Of a stretch of DNA of 64,000 nucleotides, positions 48,810 through 57,333 are shown one piece after another. How positions within the stretch are numbered: position 1 is the first letter of the stretch; each line of letters starts with the position of its first letter. The stretch covers positions 1,345,127 to 1,409,126 of the forward strand of contig NZ_JAJJMN010000002.1 in assembly GCF_020905335.1 (NCBI RefSeq), read 5' to 3'. The notes beneath the pieces were generated by a model. That model ran no database searches, was not told the origin of the DNA, and saw nothing but the letters and a program-made list of their open reading frames with translations. The DNA is from Flavobacterium lipolyticum. GTDB taxonomy: Bacteria; Bacteroidota; Bacteroidia; Flavobacteriales; Flavobacteriaceae. The position numbers and the translations under genes were made by a program.

Positions 48810-50102
48810 ATGAAAAAAATTATTGAAATAATCTGCGTTCTTTTCACAGTAGCAAGTATTAATGCCCAACAGGAAAAAGGAATAATTGGTTATACAAACT
48901 GGTTGTCCAATTGGTCAGAATTTAAGCCTCATAAAGTTGAGTATGGAGAACCTAACCAAATTTTAACTGGAAATATTTCTGTTAATACTAAGTTACTCAA
49001 AAGGAATATATATGTTTTACAAGGAAACGTTTATATAACCAACAATGCTGTTTTAACCATTGAACCCGGAACTTTAATTATTGGTGATTTCCAGACGAAA
49101 GGAACGCTTGTAATTACGAAAGGTGCACAACTTATTGCTGATGGTTTAGAAACTGACCCAATTGTATTTACTTCGAACCGCGGTCTTAAAAAAGCAGGAG
49201 ACTGGGGAGGCATAGTAATTCTAGGCGATGCTCCAACCAATAAATTTGGAAATATTGGTTCTTATAATTTAGATCTTGACCCTTCTTTAACAACTTACGG
49301 CGGAGATAATACTTTTTCAAATTCGGGAATTTTAAGATATGTTAGAATCGAATTTGCGGGCAAAAACCTGAAGAATGTTGCTACTTTCAACGGACTCACA
49401 ATTGCGGGTGTTGGCAGCAAGACCATTTTAGAAAATATAATGGTAAGCTATTGCGGTGGCAACTCATTTGCTTTCTATGGTGGTGATGTAAATGCTGTCA
49501 AGTTTGTTTCATACAAATCAATTAATGATGATTATAAATTTACACAGGGTGTTCAATGTCGCTTGTATAATTCGCTGGCTGCAAGATCTTCCTACTTGTC
49601 AAGTAACAAAGATGGCTCTCGTTCTATGGAAGTAAAATTATATGAAAACAAAAATGAAACAGATTTTACCAAAAAACAAACTTTTGTTTCGGCAACTAAT
49701 ATAACATTGTTAAATGACAGTGAGAATATCAATACCGATATACAGTCAGGTTTAGTTAAAGAAGCACTTTATGTAGCAGAAGGTGCTTCTCTCGAAATGA
49801 AACGCAGTGTAATTTCGGGGTTTAATCCAGCAGTTTTATTAGACAGTAAAACGGAAATTAATTCTGCTAATCTGAAAAGAATTAAATTTGAAGAAATGTT
49901 TTTTAACCTGTGTACCGGAAACATCTTAACAGAAGGAAACAGAAATAAAGAAGACCTAGAACATTGGTATGGTAATAGCTTATTTTCTAATGTCTATTCG
50001 AAAAGTGATAATAAGGAAACTTTTGTGGACATATTCAACATTAAAAGACCGGATTTCAGATTACAACTAGGAAAAATTACAGCACAAAACGGAAATAGAT
50101 AA
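48810..50102 (+). CDS. Secreted right-handed beta-helix-like protein
   Basis: 430 residues. Signal peptide (1-19, cut before QQEKG), then repeated short strands such as GNVYITNNAVLTIEPGTLIIGD, TLVITKGAQLIADG, DPIVFTSNRG and DWGGIVILGDAP. This is a parallel beta-helix pattern found in many Bacteroidota surface proteins, commonly near TonB-dependent receptors, although none is adjacent here. There is no T9SS sorting domain at the C-terminus and no catalytic motif. The gene stands alone, followed by a strong terminator at 50181-50220. Function unknown; carbohydrate or surface binding is possible. Confidence 0.75.
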   Translation: MKKIIEIICVLFTVASINAQQEKGIIGYTNWLSNWSEFKPHKVEYGEPNQILTGNISVNTKLLKRNIYVLQGNVYITNNAVLTIEPGTLIIGDFQTKGTLVITKGAQLIADGLETDPIVFTSNRGLKKAGDWGGIVILGDAPTNKFGNIGSYNLDLDPSLTTYGGDNTFSNSGILRYVRIEFAGKNLKNVATFNGLTIAGVGSKTILENIMVSYCGGNSFAFYGGDVNAVKFVSYKSINDDYKFTQGVQCRLYNSLAARSSYLSSNKDGSRSMEVKLYENKNETDFTKKQTFVSATNITLLNDSENINTDIQSGLVKEALYVAEGASLEMKRSVISGFNPAVLLDSKTEINSANLKRIKFEEMFFNLCTGNILTEGNRNKEDLEHWYGNSLFSNVYSKSDNKETFVDIFNIKRPDFRLQLGKITAQNGNR

Positions 50103-50180
50103 TTTCAGTTTACTACAAAAACAAATTAAATCAAAAAGCTAATCTTAAAATACTTGAAAGATTATCGTTTTAAACTTTGT

Positions 50181-50220
50181 AAAAAATAAAGTCCTGAAAA
50201 TTTCAGGACTTTATTTTTTT
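50181..50220 (+). terminator. Terminator of beta-helix gene
   Basis: Long stem AAAGTCCTGAA/TTCAGGACTTT within AAAAAAT...ATTTTTTT, 79 bases after the stop. The A/T arms make it able to work in both directions. Confidence 0.9.
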
Positions 50221-50442
50221 GCTCCAATACGAATTCTGAAGAATTAAAGAAATCTGGTTCAAAAATTAGCGATTAGATATAAAAATTAAATTGAAGTTAC
50301 CCTATAATTTTGGCGTTGCCTCCAATTTTGCCACAAAAAACTAAGGTGGTTTCTGAAAAAAAACATAAAAAGAGGTAAATTACCTGTTTTTTTGACCTAT
50401 AATTCTAAAGATTAAAAAAATAATACTCTCTAAATTTTATAG

Positions 50443-51190
50443 CTATGAAAAAAAAACAGATAAAAGTCCACGTTAGAGTTTAAGATGCTGACCGCTTCGA
50501 TAAGCACCCATTGTGGAAAAGTTATAGATGTGACCCGGGAGCTTAATTACCAGGATTTATCATTGGAGCCAGTGCAGGTATGTGAGCCCCAGAATTGCCA
50601 AAGAACTATCGGTAATCGACATTAAAGCATTCTGGGCGTTTGTAGCTAAAAACAAAACGGAAAATCATCTGCATAGCATCGCAAAAATGAGATTCAGAAA
50701 AATCACAAACTCTGCTCATAGATATCTGACTGCGCAGAACATACTTGGGTACGATTTTAAAGCAATAGACCTCAATGAAGTATGAGTTTCGGGCATAGCT
50801 TATATAGAAACCGATGAAGGATGTCTGTATCCCACCATGGTAATAGACCTTTTTTCCCAAAAATGATCGGCTGGCCTTTAAGCGATAACCTAAAAGAAGA
50901 GGCACACAATATCCATTTCTGTGATTTGCTTCTTTATTGGAAGGTATCGAACAGATAACCTGCAGCATGAGCTGAAAGGGAAACTTCTTTGACAATACCG
51001 TACCCGAGAGTTTTTTCAAAACACTGGAAAACGAATGAGTTTACCATAACACCTATGCCACAAAAGAAAAAGCAGAAAGACTCTATTTCAGACTATATAG
51101 AAAACTTTTATAACAAGCGTATAAAACATTCTGGTCTCGCAATTTGATAATAGAGGAATTTCACAATCAATTTCCAGTTACTTAAACATG
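50443..51190 (+). pseudogene. Dead IS3-family element
   Basis: Decayed OrfA/OrfB of an IS3 element. Readable pieces: RKITNSAHRYLTAQNILG, then DLNEV-stop-VSGIAYIETDEG where the stop TGA (50783-50785) replaces the conserved tryptophan of VWVSDITYI, then VIDLFSQK, GWPLSDNLKEEAH, VPESFFKTLENE and the C-terminal YIENFYNKRIKHSGL. At least four frame shifts. OrfA is only suspected around 50443-50560. It lies directly upstream of the chromate operon. Confidence 0.8.
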
Positions 51191-51318
51191 CTTTTTTAAA
51201 CTAATTCTTTATAAATTTTATCAAAAAACTAATTTCATTCCTTTGCACATTCTCACTAACTGATACTTAAATAATAAAAAAATGTACCTTAGTACGTATT
51301 CTAAAAAACAATTGATTT

Positions 51319-52164
51319 ATGAAATGGATCACCAGAGAAAGGCCAAAAATAGACCGAATTGCATGCCCATGGCTTATTAGAAATTTTGTAGATCCTGAGG
51401 CTGAATTTATTTACGTCCCTTTTGATCAGGTTCTGGACAAAGCAAAAGAATTAAATGCCGTTCCTTTTGATATTCCAAATGTTGAATTCACACATTATCA
51501 GGAGCAGTGCACCTTCGATTATATTGTAAAAAAATATAAAATCGAAGATCCCGCTATTTCCATCATGGCAGGAATTGTACGCGGGGCTGATACCGATCGT
51601 CATGAAATTGCAAAAGAATCTGCCGGACTCTGGGCGGTGTCTGCCGGACTTTCGCATAATATTACCGATGATTATAAACTCCTTGAAACCGGAATGGTGC
51701 TCTATGACGCACTTTACAGGTGGGCTTCACATCTATATAAACAGAAACATCTGAAGAACAGTCCCTTTGAGAACCTGCTACACGAAGTTTACAACAAGTT
51801 TCTTAAAGACAAAAAAACAACCGGAAAAACACCATCCTGGGTAAAAGACCTCAAAAATCTTATTCAGGACCAGATTGATGCTCAGTTTACTTTCGACCTT
51901 AAAAAAATATCGGGTGAACTCGATTTGAACCCATCCTACCTGTCGAGAGAATTTTCTAAATATTTTGAAGATTTAAATTTCGGGGACTATGTCAGAAAAC
52001 AAAGGATTGAAAAAGCGGTAAATCTTATTGAGAATACTACCTATACTTTGACGGAGATTGCCTATAGAACCGGATTTTCAGACCAAAGCCATTTTACAAG
52101 AATTTTTAAACTTCAAACCGGAAAGAATCCGTCGGCGTACAGAAAAAAAATCCAAAAAAAGTAA
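51319..52164 (+). CDS. ChrB-domain / AraC fusion regulator of chromate resistance
   Basis: 281 residues. Residues 1-150 are the chromate-resistance (ChrB C-terminal) domain: KWITRERPKIDRIACPWLI, VEFTHYQEQCTFD, IVRGADTDRHE. Residues about 185-281 are an AraC-type double HTH: KKISGELDLNPSYLSREFSK and LTEIAYRTGFSDQSHFTRIFK. In classical ChrB the sensing domain is preceded by a PaaX-like DNA-binding part; here it is followed by AraC, an uncommon architecture. It heads an operon with a small outer-membrane protein, ChrA and a superoxide dismutase, and presumably activates it in response to chromate. No Shine-Dalgarno. High confidence in both domains; the inducer is inferred. Confidence 0.9.
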   Translation: MKWITRERPKIDRIACPWLIRNFVDPEAEFIYVPFDQVLDKAKELNAVPFDIPNVEFTHYQEQCTFDYIVKKYKIEDPAISIMAGIVRGADTDRHEIAKESAGLWAVSAGLSHNITDDYKLLETGMVLYDALYRWASHLYKQKHLKNSPFENLLHEVYNKFLKDKKTTGKTPSWVKDLKNLIQDQIDAQFTFDLKKISGELDLNPSYLSREFSKYFEDLNFGDYVRKQRIEKAVNLIENTTYTLTEIAYRTGFSDQSHFTRIFKLQTGKNPSAYRKKIQKK

Positions 52165-52249
52165 TCCATATACAAAACGTAAAACGCATTCTATTTAGGG
52201 AAGTTTAATGCTTGTAATTTTGTTTCTATAATTTATAAAAACAAAATCG

Positions 52250-52747
52250 ATGCTTTTAAGATTCCTGTACCTTTCTATTCTACTACTATTTAGTCTTCCC
52301 TGCTTTTCTCAGACTACGTATCCTAAAATCACAGGATATTTTGGTATACTGCATCTTCTGGTAACCTTAAATAAAGATGAAACTGCAGTAAATTTCAGAG
52401 ACTACTACGCTGTAGGATTTCCAACCGGAATCAATATCTGGAAAAACGAGAAAATCGGATTTTCTTTTGAGGTAGTTCCCAATATAAAGGACGATCAGGG
52501 TACCAGTAAAGTAACTCACATATTGTTTCATCCCGGAATTCTGGTAGCCTTGGGACACGGATATACTTTTGCAGGAAGGGCTGCTTTTGACTCCTCCGGA
52601 AGATATGGCATTACGCCTGTTTTGAATAAAACAATAATAAAAAGCACCAATTGCAGCTACTTTGCCGCAATCCCCCTGCCCATCCACTTTGGTAATAATC
52701 ATCCCGCTTCTTTTACAGTAGGGTTTCAGTTTGGAATTGCATTTTAA
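52250..52747 (+). CDS. Small outer-membrane-type protein in chromate operon
   Basis: 165 residues. Signal peptide (1-20, ending CFSQ) and a beta-rich body with alternating strands (GINIWKNEKIGFSFEVVPN, ILVALGHGYTFAGRAAFD) ending in aromatic SFTVGFQFGIAF, a classic C-terminal barrel strand. The size suits an 8-strand barrel. No named family is recognised. It lies 85 bases after the ChrB-AraC gene and 10 before chrA, so it belongs to the resistance operon. A TAATTTTG box at 52215-52222 could give it an extra promoter. The role is unknown; an outer-membrane step in chromate handling is possible. Confidence 0.7.
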   Translation: MLLRFLYLSILLLFSLPCFSQTTYPKITGYFGILHLLVTLNKDETAVNFRDYYAVGFPTGINIWKNEKIGFSFEVVPNIKDDQGTSKVTHILFHPGILVALGHGYTFAGRAAFDSSGRYGITPVLNKTIIKSTNCSYFAAIPLPIHFGNNHPASFTVGFQFGIAF

Positions 52748-52757
52748 TTTACAGATC

Positions 52758-53933
52758 ATGAACGAAAATCCCAAATATACATTACGGGAATTAACACTTT
52801 ATTTTTTAAAGCTTGGTACTACAGGTTTTGGCGGTCCCGTTGCTCTGGTGGGCTATATGCACAAAGATCTGGTTGAGAACCGAAAGTGGATATCAGAGGA
52901 CGAATACCGCGAAGGACTCGCTCTGGCTCAGCTTGCTCCGGGGCCTTTGGCGGCTCAGCTTGGAATTTATATTGGTTTTGTACATTACCGCTTTCTTGGT
53001 GCGACATTAATTGGAATTGCCTTTGTTCTGCCTTCTTTTTTAATGGTCCTTTTATTAGGGATCATTTATAAACTCTACGGAGGCCTGTCCTGGATTCAGG
53101 CAGTATTTTACGGAGTTGGAGCAGCTGTAATCGGAATTATAGCATTAAGTTCTTATAAACTTACTTTAAAATCCATTGGGCAGCTGAACTGGGAATCAAT
53201 GAAATCTAAGTGGCTGCTTTGGCTCTTTTTTATTCTTGCCGTTTTTATTACTTATATTACAGAACAGGAACAAGTCCTTTTATTTATTGCAGCCGGTCTT
53301 TTATACATGGTAATTAAAGCGCCTCCTAAATGGTGGAATAGCAAAACTGTAAACTCTTTTTCTTTAGTTTTTTTACTAACAGGGTTTTCGAGCTATGAAA
53401 GTTCTACTCTTACTAAAATTGCTGTTTTCTTTGCTAAAGCAGGAACTTTTGTATTTGGAAGCGGTCTGGCGATAGTACCTTTTCTACACTCAGGAGTTGT
53501 AATCGAAAATCAATGGCTTACTGAGCAACAATTTCTGGATTCGGTTGCTGTTGCTATGATTACACCTGGTCCGGTCGTAATAACGGTTGGTTTTATTGGA
53601 TATTTGGTCAATGGCTTTTTAGGCGCATTAGTAGCTGCGCTAGCCACTTTCCTTCCCTGCTATCTCTTTACCATTGCAATGGCGCCTTCTTTTAAAAAAA
53701 TAGCACAAAACAAACCCGTTAAAGCATTTGTCGAAGGTATTACAGCGGCTGTGATAGGTGCTCTTGTCGGATCTGTAATGGTTATAGCTAAAAGAAGTAT
53801 AATAGACATTCCAACGGCTCTAGTAGCAATTATCACAATTTTTGCACTACTTTATATAAAGAAAATTCAGGAACCCTATATTATTGTCGCAGCGGCTGTT
53901 CTAGGAATAATCATTAAATTAGTAATAATATGA
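52758..53933 (+). CDS. chrA: Chromate transporter ChrA
   Basis: 391-residue inner-membrane chromate efflux protein of the CHR family, two-domain (long-chain) type. The first half has FLKLGTTGFGGPVALVGYM and LAQLAPGPLAAQLGIYIG; the second half repeats the theme with KAGTFVFGSGLAIVPFL and AMITPGPVVITVGFIGYL. About ten membrane helices. I chose ATG 52758 (MNENPKYTLRE) over a TTG at 52731 that only adds sequence from the end of the previous gene. Its TGA overlaps the ATG of the superoxide dismutase gene (ATGA at 53930). It expels chromate taken up through sulfate transporters. Identification is firm. Confidence 0.95.
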   Translation: MNENPKYTLRELTLYFLKLGTTGFGGPVALVGYMHKDLVENRKWISEDEYREGLALAQLAPGPLAAQLGIYIGFVHYRFLGATLIGIAFVLPSFLMVLLLGIIYKLYGGLSWIQAVFYGVGAAVIGIIALSSYKLTLKSIGQLNWESMKSKWLLWLFFILAVFITYITEQEQVLLFIAAGLLYMVIKAPPKWWNSKTVNSFSLVFLLTGFSSYESSTLTKIAVFFAKAGTFVFGSGLAIVPFLHSGVVIENQWLTEQQFLDSVAVAMITPGPVVITVGFIGYLVNGFLGALVAALATFLPCYLFTIAMAPSFKKIAQNKPVKAFVEGITAAVIGALVGSVMVIAKRSIIDIPTALVAIITIFALLYIKKIQEPYIIVAAAVLGIIIKLVII

Positions 53934-54663
53934 ACAGAAAAGACTTTTTAAAATCAAGCACCCTTTTTGGCGCGGCAGCTTTAGTACTTCCATTCCATCC
54001 TCTAATGCTTTTTTAAATAATCTGGCAGGTAATTCCATTGATAAACTAGTAGACGCAAACGGAAATTATATACAGCAGACGTTACCATATAGTGAAAACT
54101 TTCTTGAACCTTATATGGACGCAGAAACACTTCACCTGCATTATGCCTTTCACCATGGCGGTGCTGTAAAAGGAGCTAATAAAGACCTTCAAATGATAAA
54201 AAAGGCATTGGAAGAAAACAATCTAGAAACAATAGATTTTTGGACCAAAAAATTATCGTATCACTTTTCTTCTCATATTCTTCATTCTATCTTTTGGACC
54301 AATCTTACCAATAAAGCTAATGCACCCAAAGGCAATCTGCTCAAAAGGATTGAAAAAAGTTTTGGAAGCTTTGATAAGCTCAAAGTGCTTATCGCTGCAA
54401 CATCTAAAAATGTAGACGGAAATGGATGGGGAATACTCGCCTACCAACCCTACAGTGACAGTCTTGTAGTACTTCATTGTGAAAATCACGAAAAACTAAC
54501 CCAATGGGGTGCGGTTCCAATTTTGGTAATTGATGTATGGGAACACGCATACTATCTTAAATATAAAAACAAACGCACTGATTTTGTTGACGCATTATTC
54601 AATATTATAAACTGGGATAATGTAGCATTGAGGCTGAATGATGCTGAAAAATTAATCTTATAA
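53930..54663 (+). pseudogene. Fe/Mn superoxide dismutase with signal peptide, one frame shift
   Basis: The reading begins MNRKDFLKSSTLFGAAALVLP, a Tat-like export signal, but runs into a stop after 25 codons. Removing one frame shift near 53990-53992 (one base missing) restores PSSNAFLNNLAGNSIDK and a full Fe/Mn-SOD of about 244 residues. Metal-site regions are present: LHYAFHHGGAV, SSHILHSIFW and VIDVWEHAYYL. The family-typical INWDNV ends the domain. The 182-residue part from 54115 is open and might be made from an internal start, without export. An exported SOD in a chromate operon makes sense because chromate reduction yields radicals. The shift is either a true mutation or a sequencing error. 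Confidence 0.85.
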
Positions 54664-54949
54664 TTTTTTTTAAGTTCAAATTTTCTTCTTGTTTAAAATA
54701 ACAAAGCGTTATCGAATACTCAATTTTTAGATTCCTATGTTTAGAATAAAATTCAATTGTTCACAACATTACACCCTAGCATACCATAAATTTGCGTACC
54801 TTTTTTTGAAATTAAATATCCACCATAAAGTTACTTTTTATCCATTTTTTTTCTGGTAATAATTAAATTTCATATCAAACCAGATTTGCAAATAATTACA
54901 CTATTTCGGTCTATAATCTGACTTAAAACATTAAAATGTATTCTAAATT

Positions 54950-55390
54950 TTATTCTCTTCTATATATTGATTTTCCATTCTTAATCGTTTGCAAAACCTT
55001 AATATCTTTTATTTTCATACCATCTACTTTTAATGGATTTTTATCTAAAATAACTAAATCGGCAAGTTTACCGGCTGTCAAACTGCCTTTTCTGTGTGTT
55101 TCATCATACTGTGAGGCAACATTAATAGTCATTGCCCGCAGGCCTTCATACGGAGTAACCCTTTGGTCAGCTCCAACTGTTTCTCCTCCTCTGGAAATTC
55201 TGTTTACCGCGGACCATAAAACCATCATCTGATCAAGCGGCACAACGACAAAATCAGTATGATTAGTAGGTTTTAATCCTGCATCAACAGCATCTCTCAT
55301 CGGGCTTATATATTGTGATTGTTTAAATCCCCGATTTTTCAAATGAGCTTCATAAAAATTGATAAATTTTGATGCACTTTTTTCTATGAT
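54950..55390 (-). pseudogene. C-terminal fragment of a YtcJ-like amidohydrolase
   Basis: About 145 codons of the end of an amidohydrolase: GLKPTNHTDFVVVPLDQMMVLW, then TPYEGLRAMTINVASQY and the small-domain strand GSLTAGKLADLVILDKNPL. The first three quarters with the metal-binding motifs are missing, and no start is visible. It is not a copy of the intact gene at 45737, as the sequences differ clearly. It lies between the SOD gene and a surface-protein cluster. Confidence 0.85.
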
Positions 55391-55787
55391 ATTAGTTTGA
55401 ATTTATTTTCAACCGTTTGGCTTTTTGCTTTCAAATTCTATTGCCAAAATTTATATTCCTAAATCATTACAATCCAAAGAACACCTTCGTCGAATTAACA
55501 CTTTTTAACATTTAATCCTCATAATTAATACTTGCAAACATTTCCAAAATAAAAAATCTAAAAAAATTATCTTACAAATTCACTTGAAAGCAAACCAATT
55601 TCCCTAAATCTTATACAAAATGGTTTGTATTTCGTAAGGTAAACTACTTTACAGGACATAAAAACAGTAACTACTCACAAGAAAAATGGTCAAATAATGA
55701 ACTTTAAATGCCGAAAATGCACATTGCAAGCATATTCACCTATGAAAAATTATTATAAAAATATGACACTAATTCAAATTAAAAAAA
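55391..55787. other. 397-bp intergenic stretch without a gene
   Basis: AT-rich, no gene, RNA or clear repeat seen. It probably holds the 3' end of the leftward surface-protein unit, but no terminator hairpin with a T run was found. Confidence 0.5.
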
Positions 55788-57281
55788 TTATTTAATAGTT
55801 AATGTCATATTAGGAACAATTATAGCGTCAGTTATTCCTCCTGTGAATCGTTGAGCATAAACTTCAAGATAATCATTTGTTAATAATTCAACCGAAGCAT
55901 TTAAAGGAAGGACTATAATGTCATTTATTGCTACTCCTCTTCCATAAATTTTATTCTGTGTTAAAGCTGTTCCATTCTTTGCAATATAGATTATATAGGT
56001 ACCTACTGCGGATACTTGAAAGGAAATAGAGCCTGTAACCTGAAAAATTCGTTTCTTTTTTCCCATATATCTCAATCTGTTATTATTATTTGTTGGTGCA
56101 TCTAAGGAAAATCTAAATAAATTATAGGATGTTGAATTCCCATTAACTTTAACAATATTACTTGGATTCGATGTATTAAAGCTTGTAGAAGCACCGGAGC
56201 CAACAGGATAATCCATAGTGAAATCGGCTACAGCACTGGCATCCGTTTCGGTAGGAATTCCGGCCGACCGTACGCTCCAGCTATTGGTAAAGTTATATCC
56301 GGTATAAGTACCGGCAGTATAGGATTTTACATATCCACTTGTGTTGGTGCCGGTAAAAACAACCGATTCTAAGACACCATCTCCTAATATTGTTGGATTT
56401 GAAGATACATCAAATCCAATAGCAGTACCATTGACCTGACTGAAGCCTCCTTGCTTTTCCACAAGAGTAAAGGTTCCGGTTAGTTTTTCATAAGTGCCTG
56501 AATTATTACTGAACCATCCTAAATTACTAAGTAATAATTGTGTGATATTATTGTATGTTATTCCATTTGTATTTCCTGAGAATTGTATAATACTTAAAAA
56601 AACCAATCCAAAGCCAGATATGCTTCCTACAGAATTGGAATTAGCCACTATGCAATCTCGAAATATTAAGTTTTGAGTTGCCGCTCCATTAAGGTTAAAC
56701 ACATTTCCAGTTGGAGCAAGAAGAGTTAGACCTTTTATAGTTCCTCCGTTGGCACCTTCAAAAATATTTCCTGATGATCTGATAATAACATCTTGATTGG
56801 AATCCACTCCCTGTAAATAAGCATTATTTAGGTCAATAGGAAAATTAAAAGTAACATTACCGTTAATTTCATATAATGTACTGGAATTCAAAAGATACTT
56901 AGAACCTCCTCCGGCGGCAAGTTCATCAGCTAAAATAGTGGCTAAATTATCTGTAGATTTTATACGTTTAAAATTGATCCTTCCCTGTACTCCGCTACTT
57001 AACGGCATCCATGAAGTGCTGTCTGCTGAATAATAGTAAAAAACTTTTAAATCCGTATCATAGACTATAAGACCATCAGCCGGAGTTGTGATCGCAGTTC
57101 TTTGAGCAGTTGTCATTCTGGGTGTAAGTAATCCTTGTGTAGTAGAGGTAAGATCTAGTATTGAACTGGAATTTGGCGTTATTGTCCCAATTCCGACTTG
57201 CGCATTAGCTATAAATCCAAAAAGAAGAAAGAGAAACACTAAGAACATTTTATGATTTCTAAGAGCAGGTTTGTTGATCAT
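55788..57281 (-). CDS. Secreted VGIGT-type surface protein
   Basis: 497 residues. Signal peptide (about 1-27, ending ANAQ) followed directly by VGIGTITPNSSSILDLTSTTQGLLTPRM, the conserved head of a large group of Bacteroidota exported proteins that often carry a fibre-like or collar-like body. The middle (about 150-260) has short repeated strands of beta-helix type; the C-terminal ~110 residues (from about NNNNRLRYMGKKKR) look like a beta-sandwich head. No T9SS sorting domain is evident. It follows the T9SS type A protein by 52 bases on the same strand and is likely co-transcribed. A structural or phage-tail-fibre-like surface role is possible; function not known. Confidence 0.65.
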   Translation of the reverse strand: MINKPALRNHKMFLVFLFLLFGFIANAQVGIGTITPNSSSILDLTSTTQGLLTPRMTTAQRTAITTPADGLIVYDTDLKVFYYYSADSTSWMPLSSGVQGRINFKRIKSTDNLATILADELAAGGGSKYLLNSSTLYEINGNVTFNFPIDLNNAYLQGVDSNQDVIIRSSGNIFEGANGGTIKGLTLLAPTGNVFNLNGAATQNLIFRDCIVANSNSVGSISGFGLVFLSIIQFSGNTNGITYNNITQLLLSNLGWFSNNSGTYEKLTGTFTLVEKQGGFSQVNGTAIGFDVSSNPTILGDGVLESVVFTGTNTSGYVKSYTAGTYTGYNFTNSWSVRSAGIPTETDASAVADFTMDYPVGSGASTSFNTSNPSNIVKVNGNSTSYNLFRFSLDAPTNNNNRLRYMGKKKRIFQVTGSISFQVSAVGTYIIYIAKNGTALTQNKIYGRGVAINDIIVLPLNASVELLTNDYLEVYAQRFTGGITDAIIVPNMTLTIK

Positions 57282-57333
57282 AATTTTTTGGTATTAGTTA
57301 TTTTTTTCTGTTGTCTATTTTGAGTAATTACTC

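Noticed and set aside
50606..51019. 137-codon leftward open frame
   Set aside because: Antisense to readable IS3 transposase pieces; no start or promoter support.
54787..54794. TAAATTTG promoter-like box after the SOD gene
   Set aside because: No rightward gene follows, and the best TTG lies 27 bases away, outside the normal spacing.
54936..55232. 98-codon rightward open frame
   Set aside because: Antisense to the amidohydrolase C-terminal fragment, whose motifs are clear.
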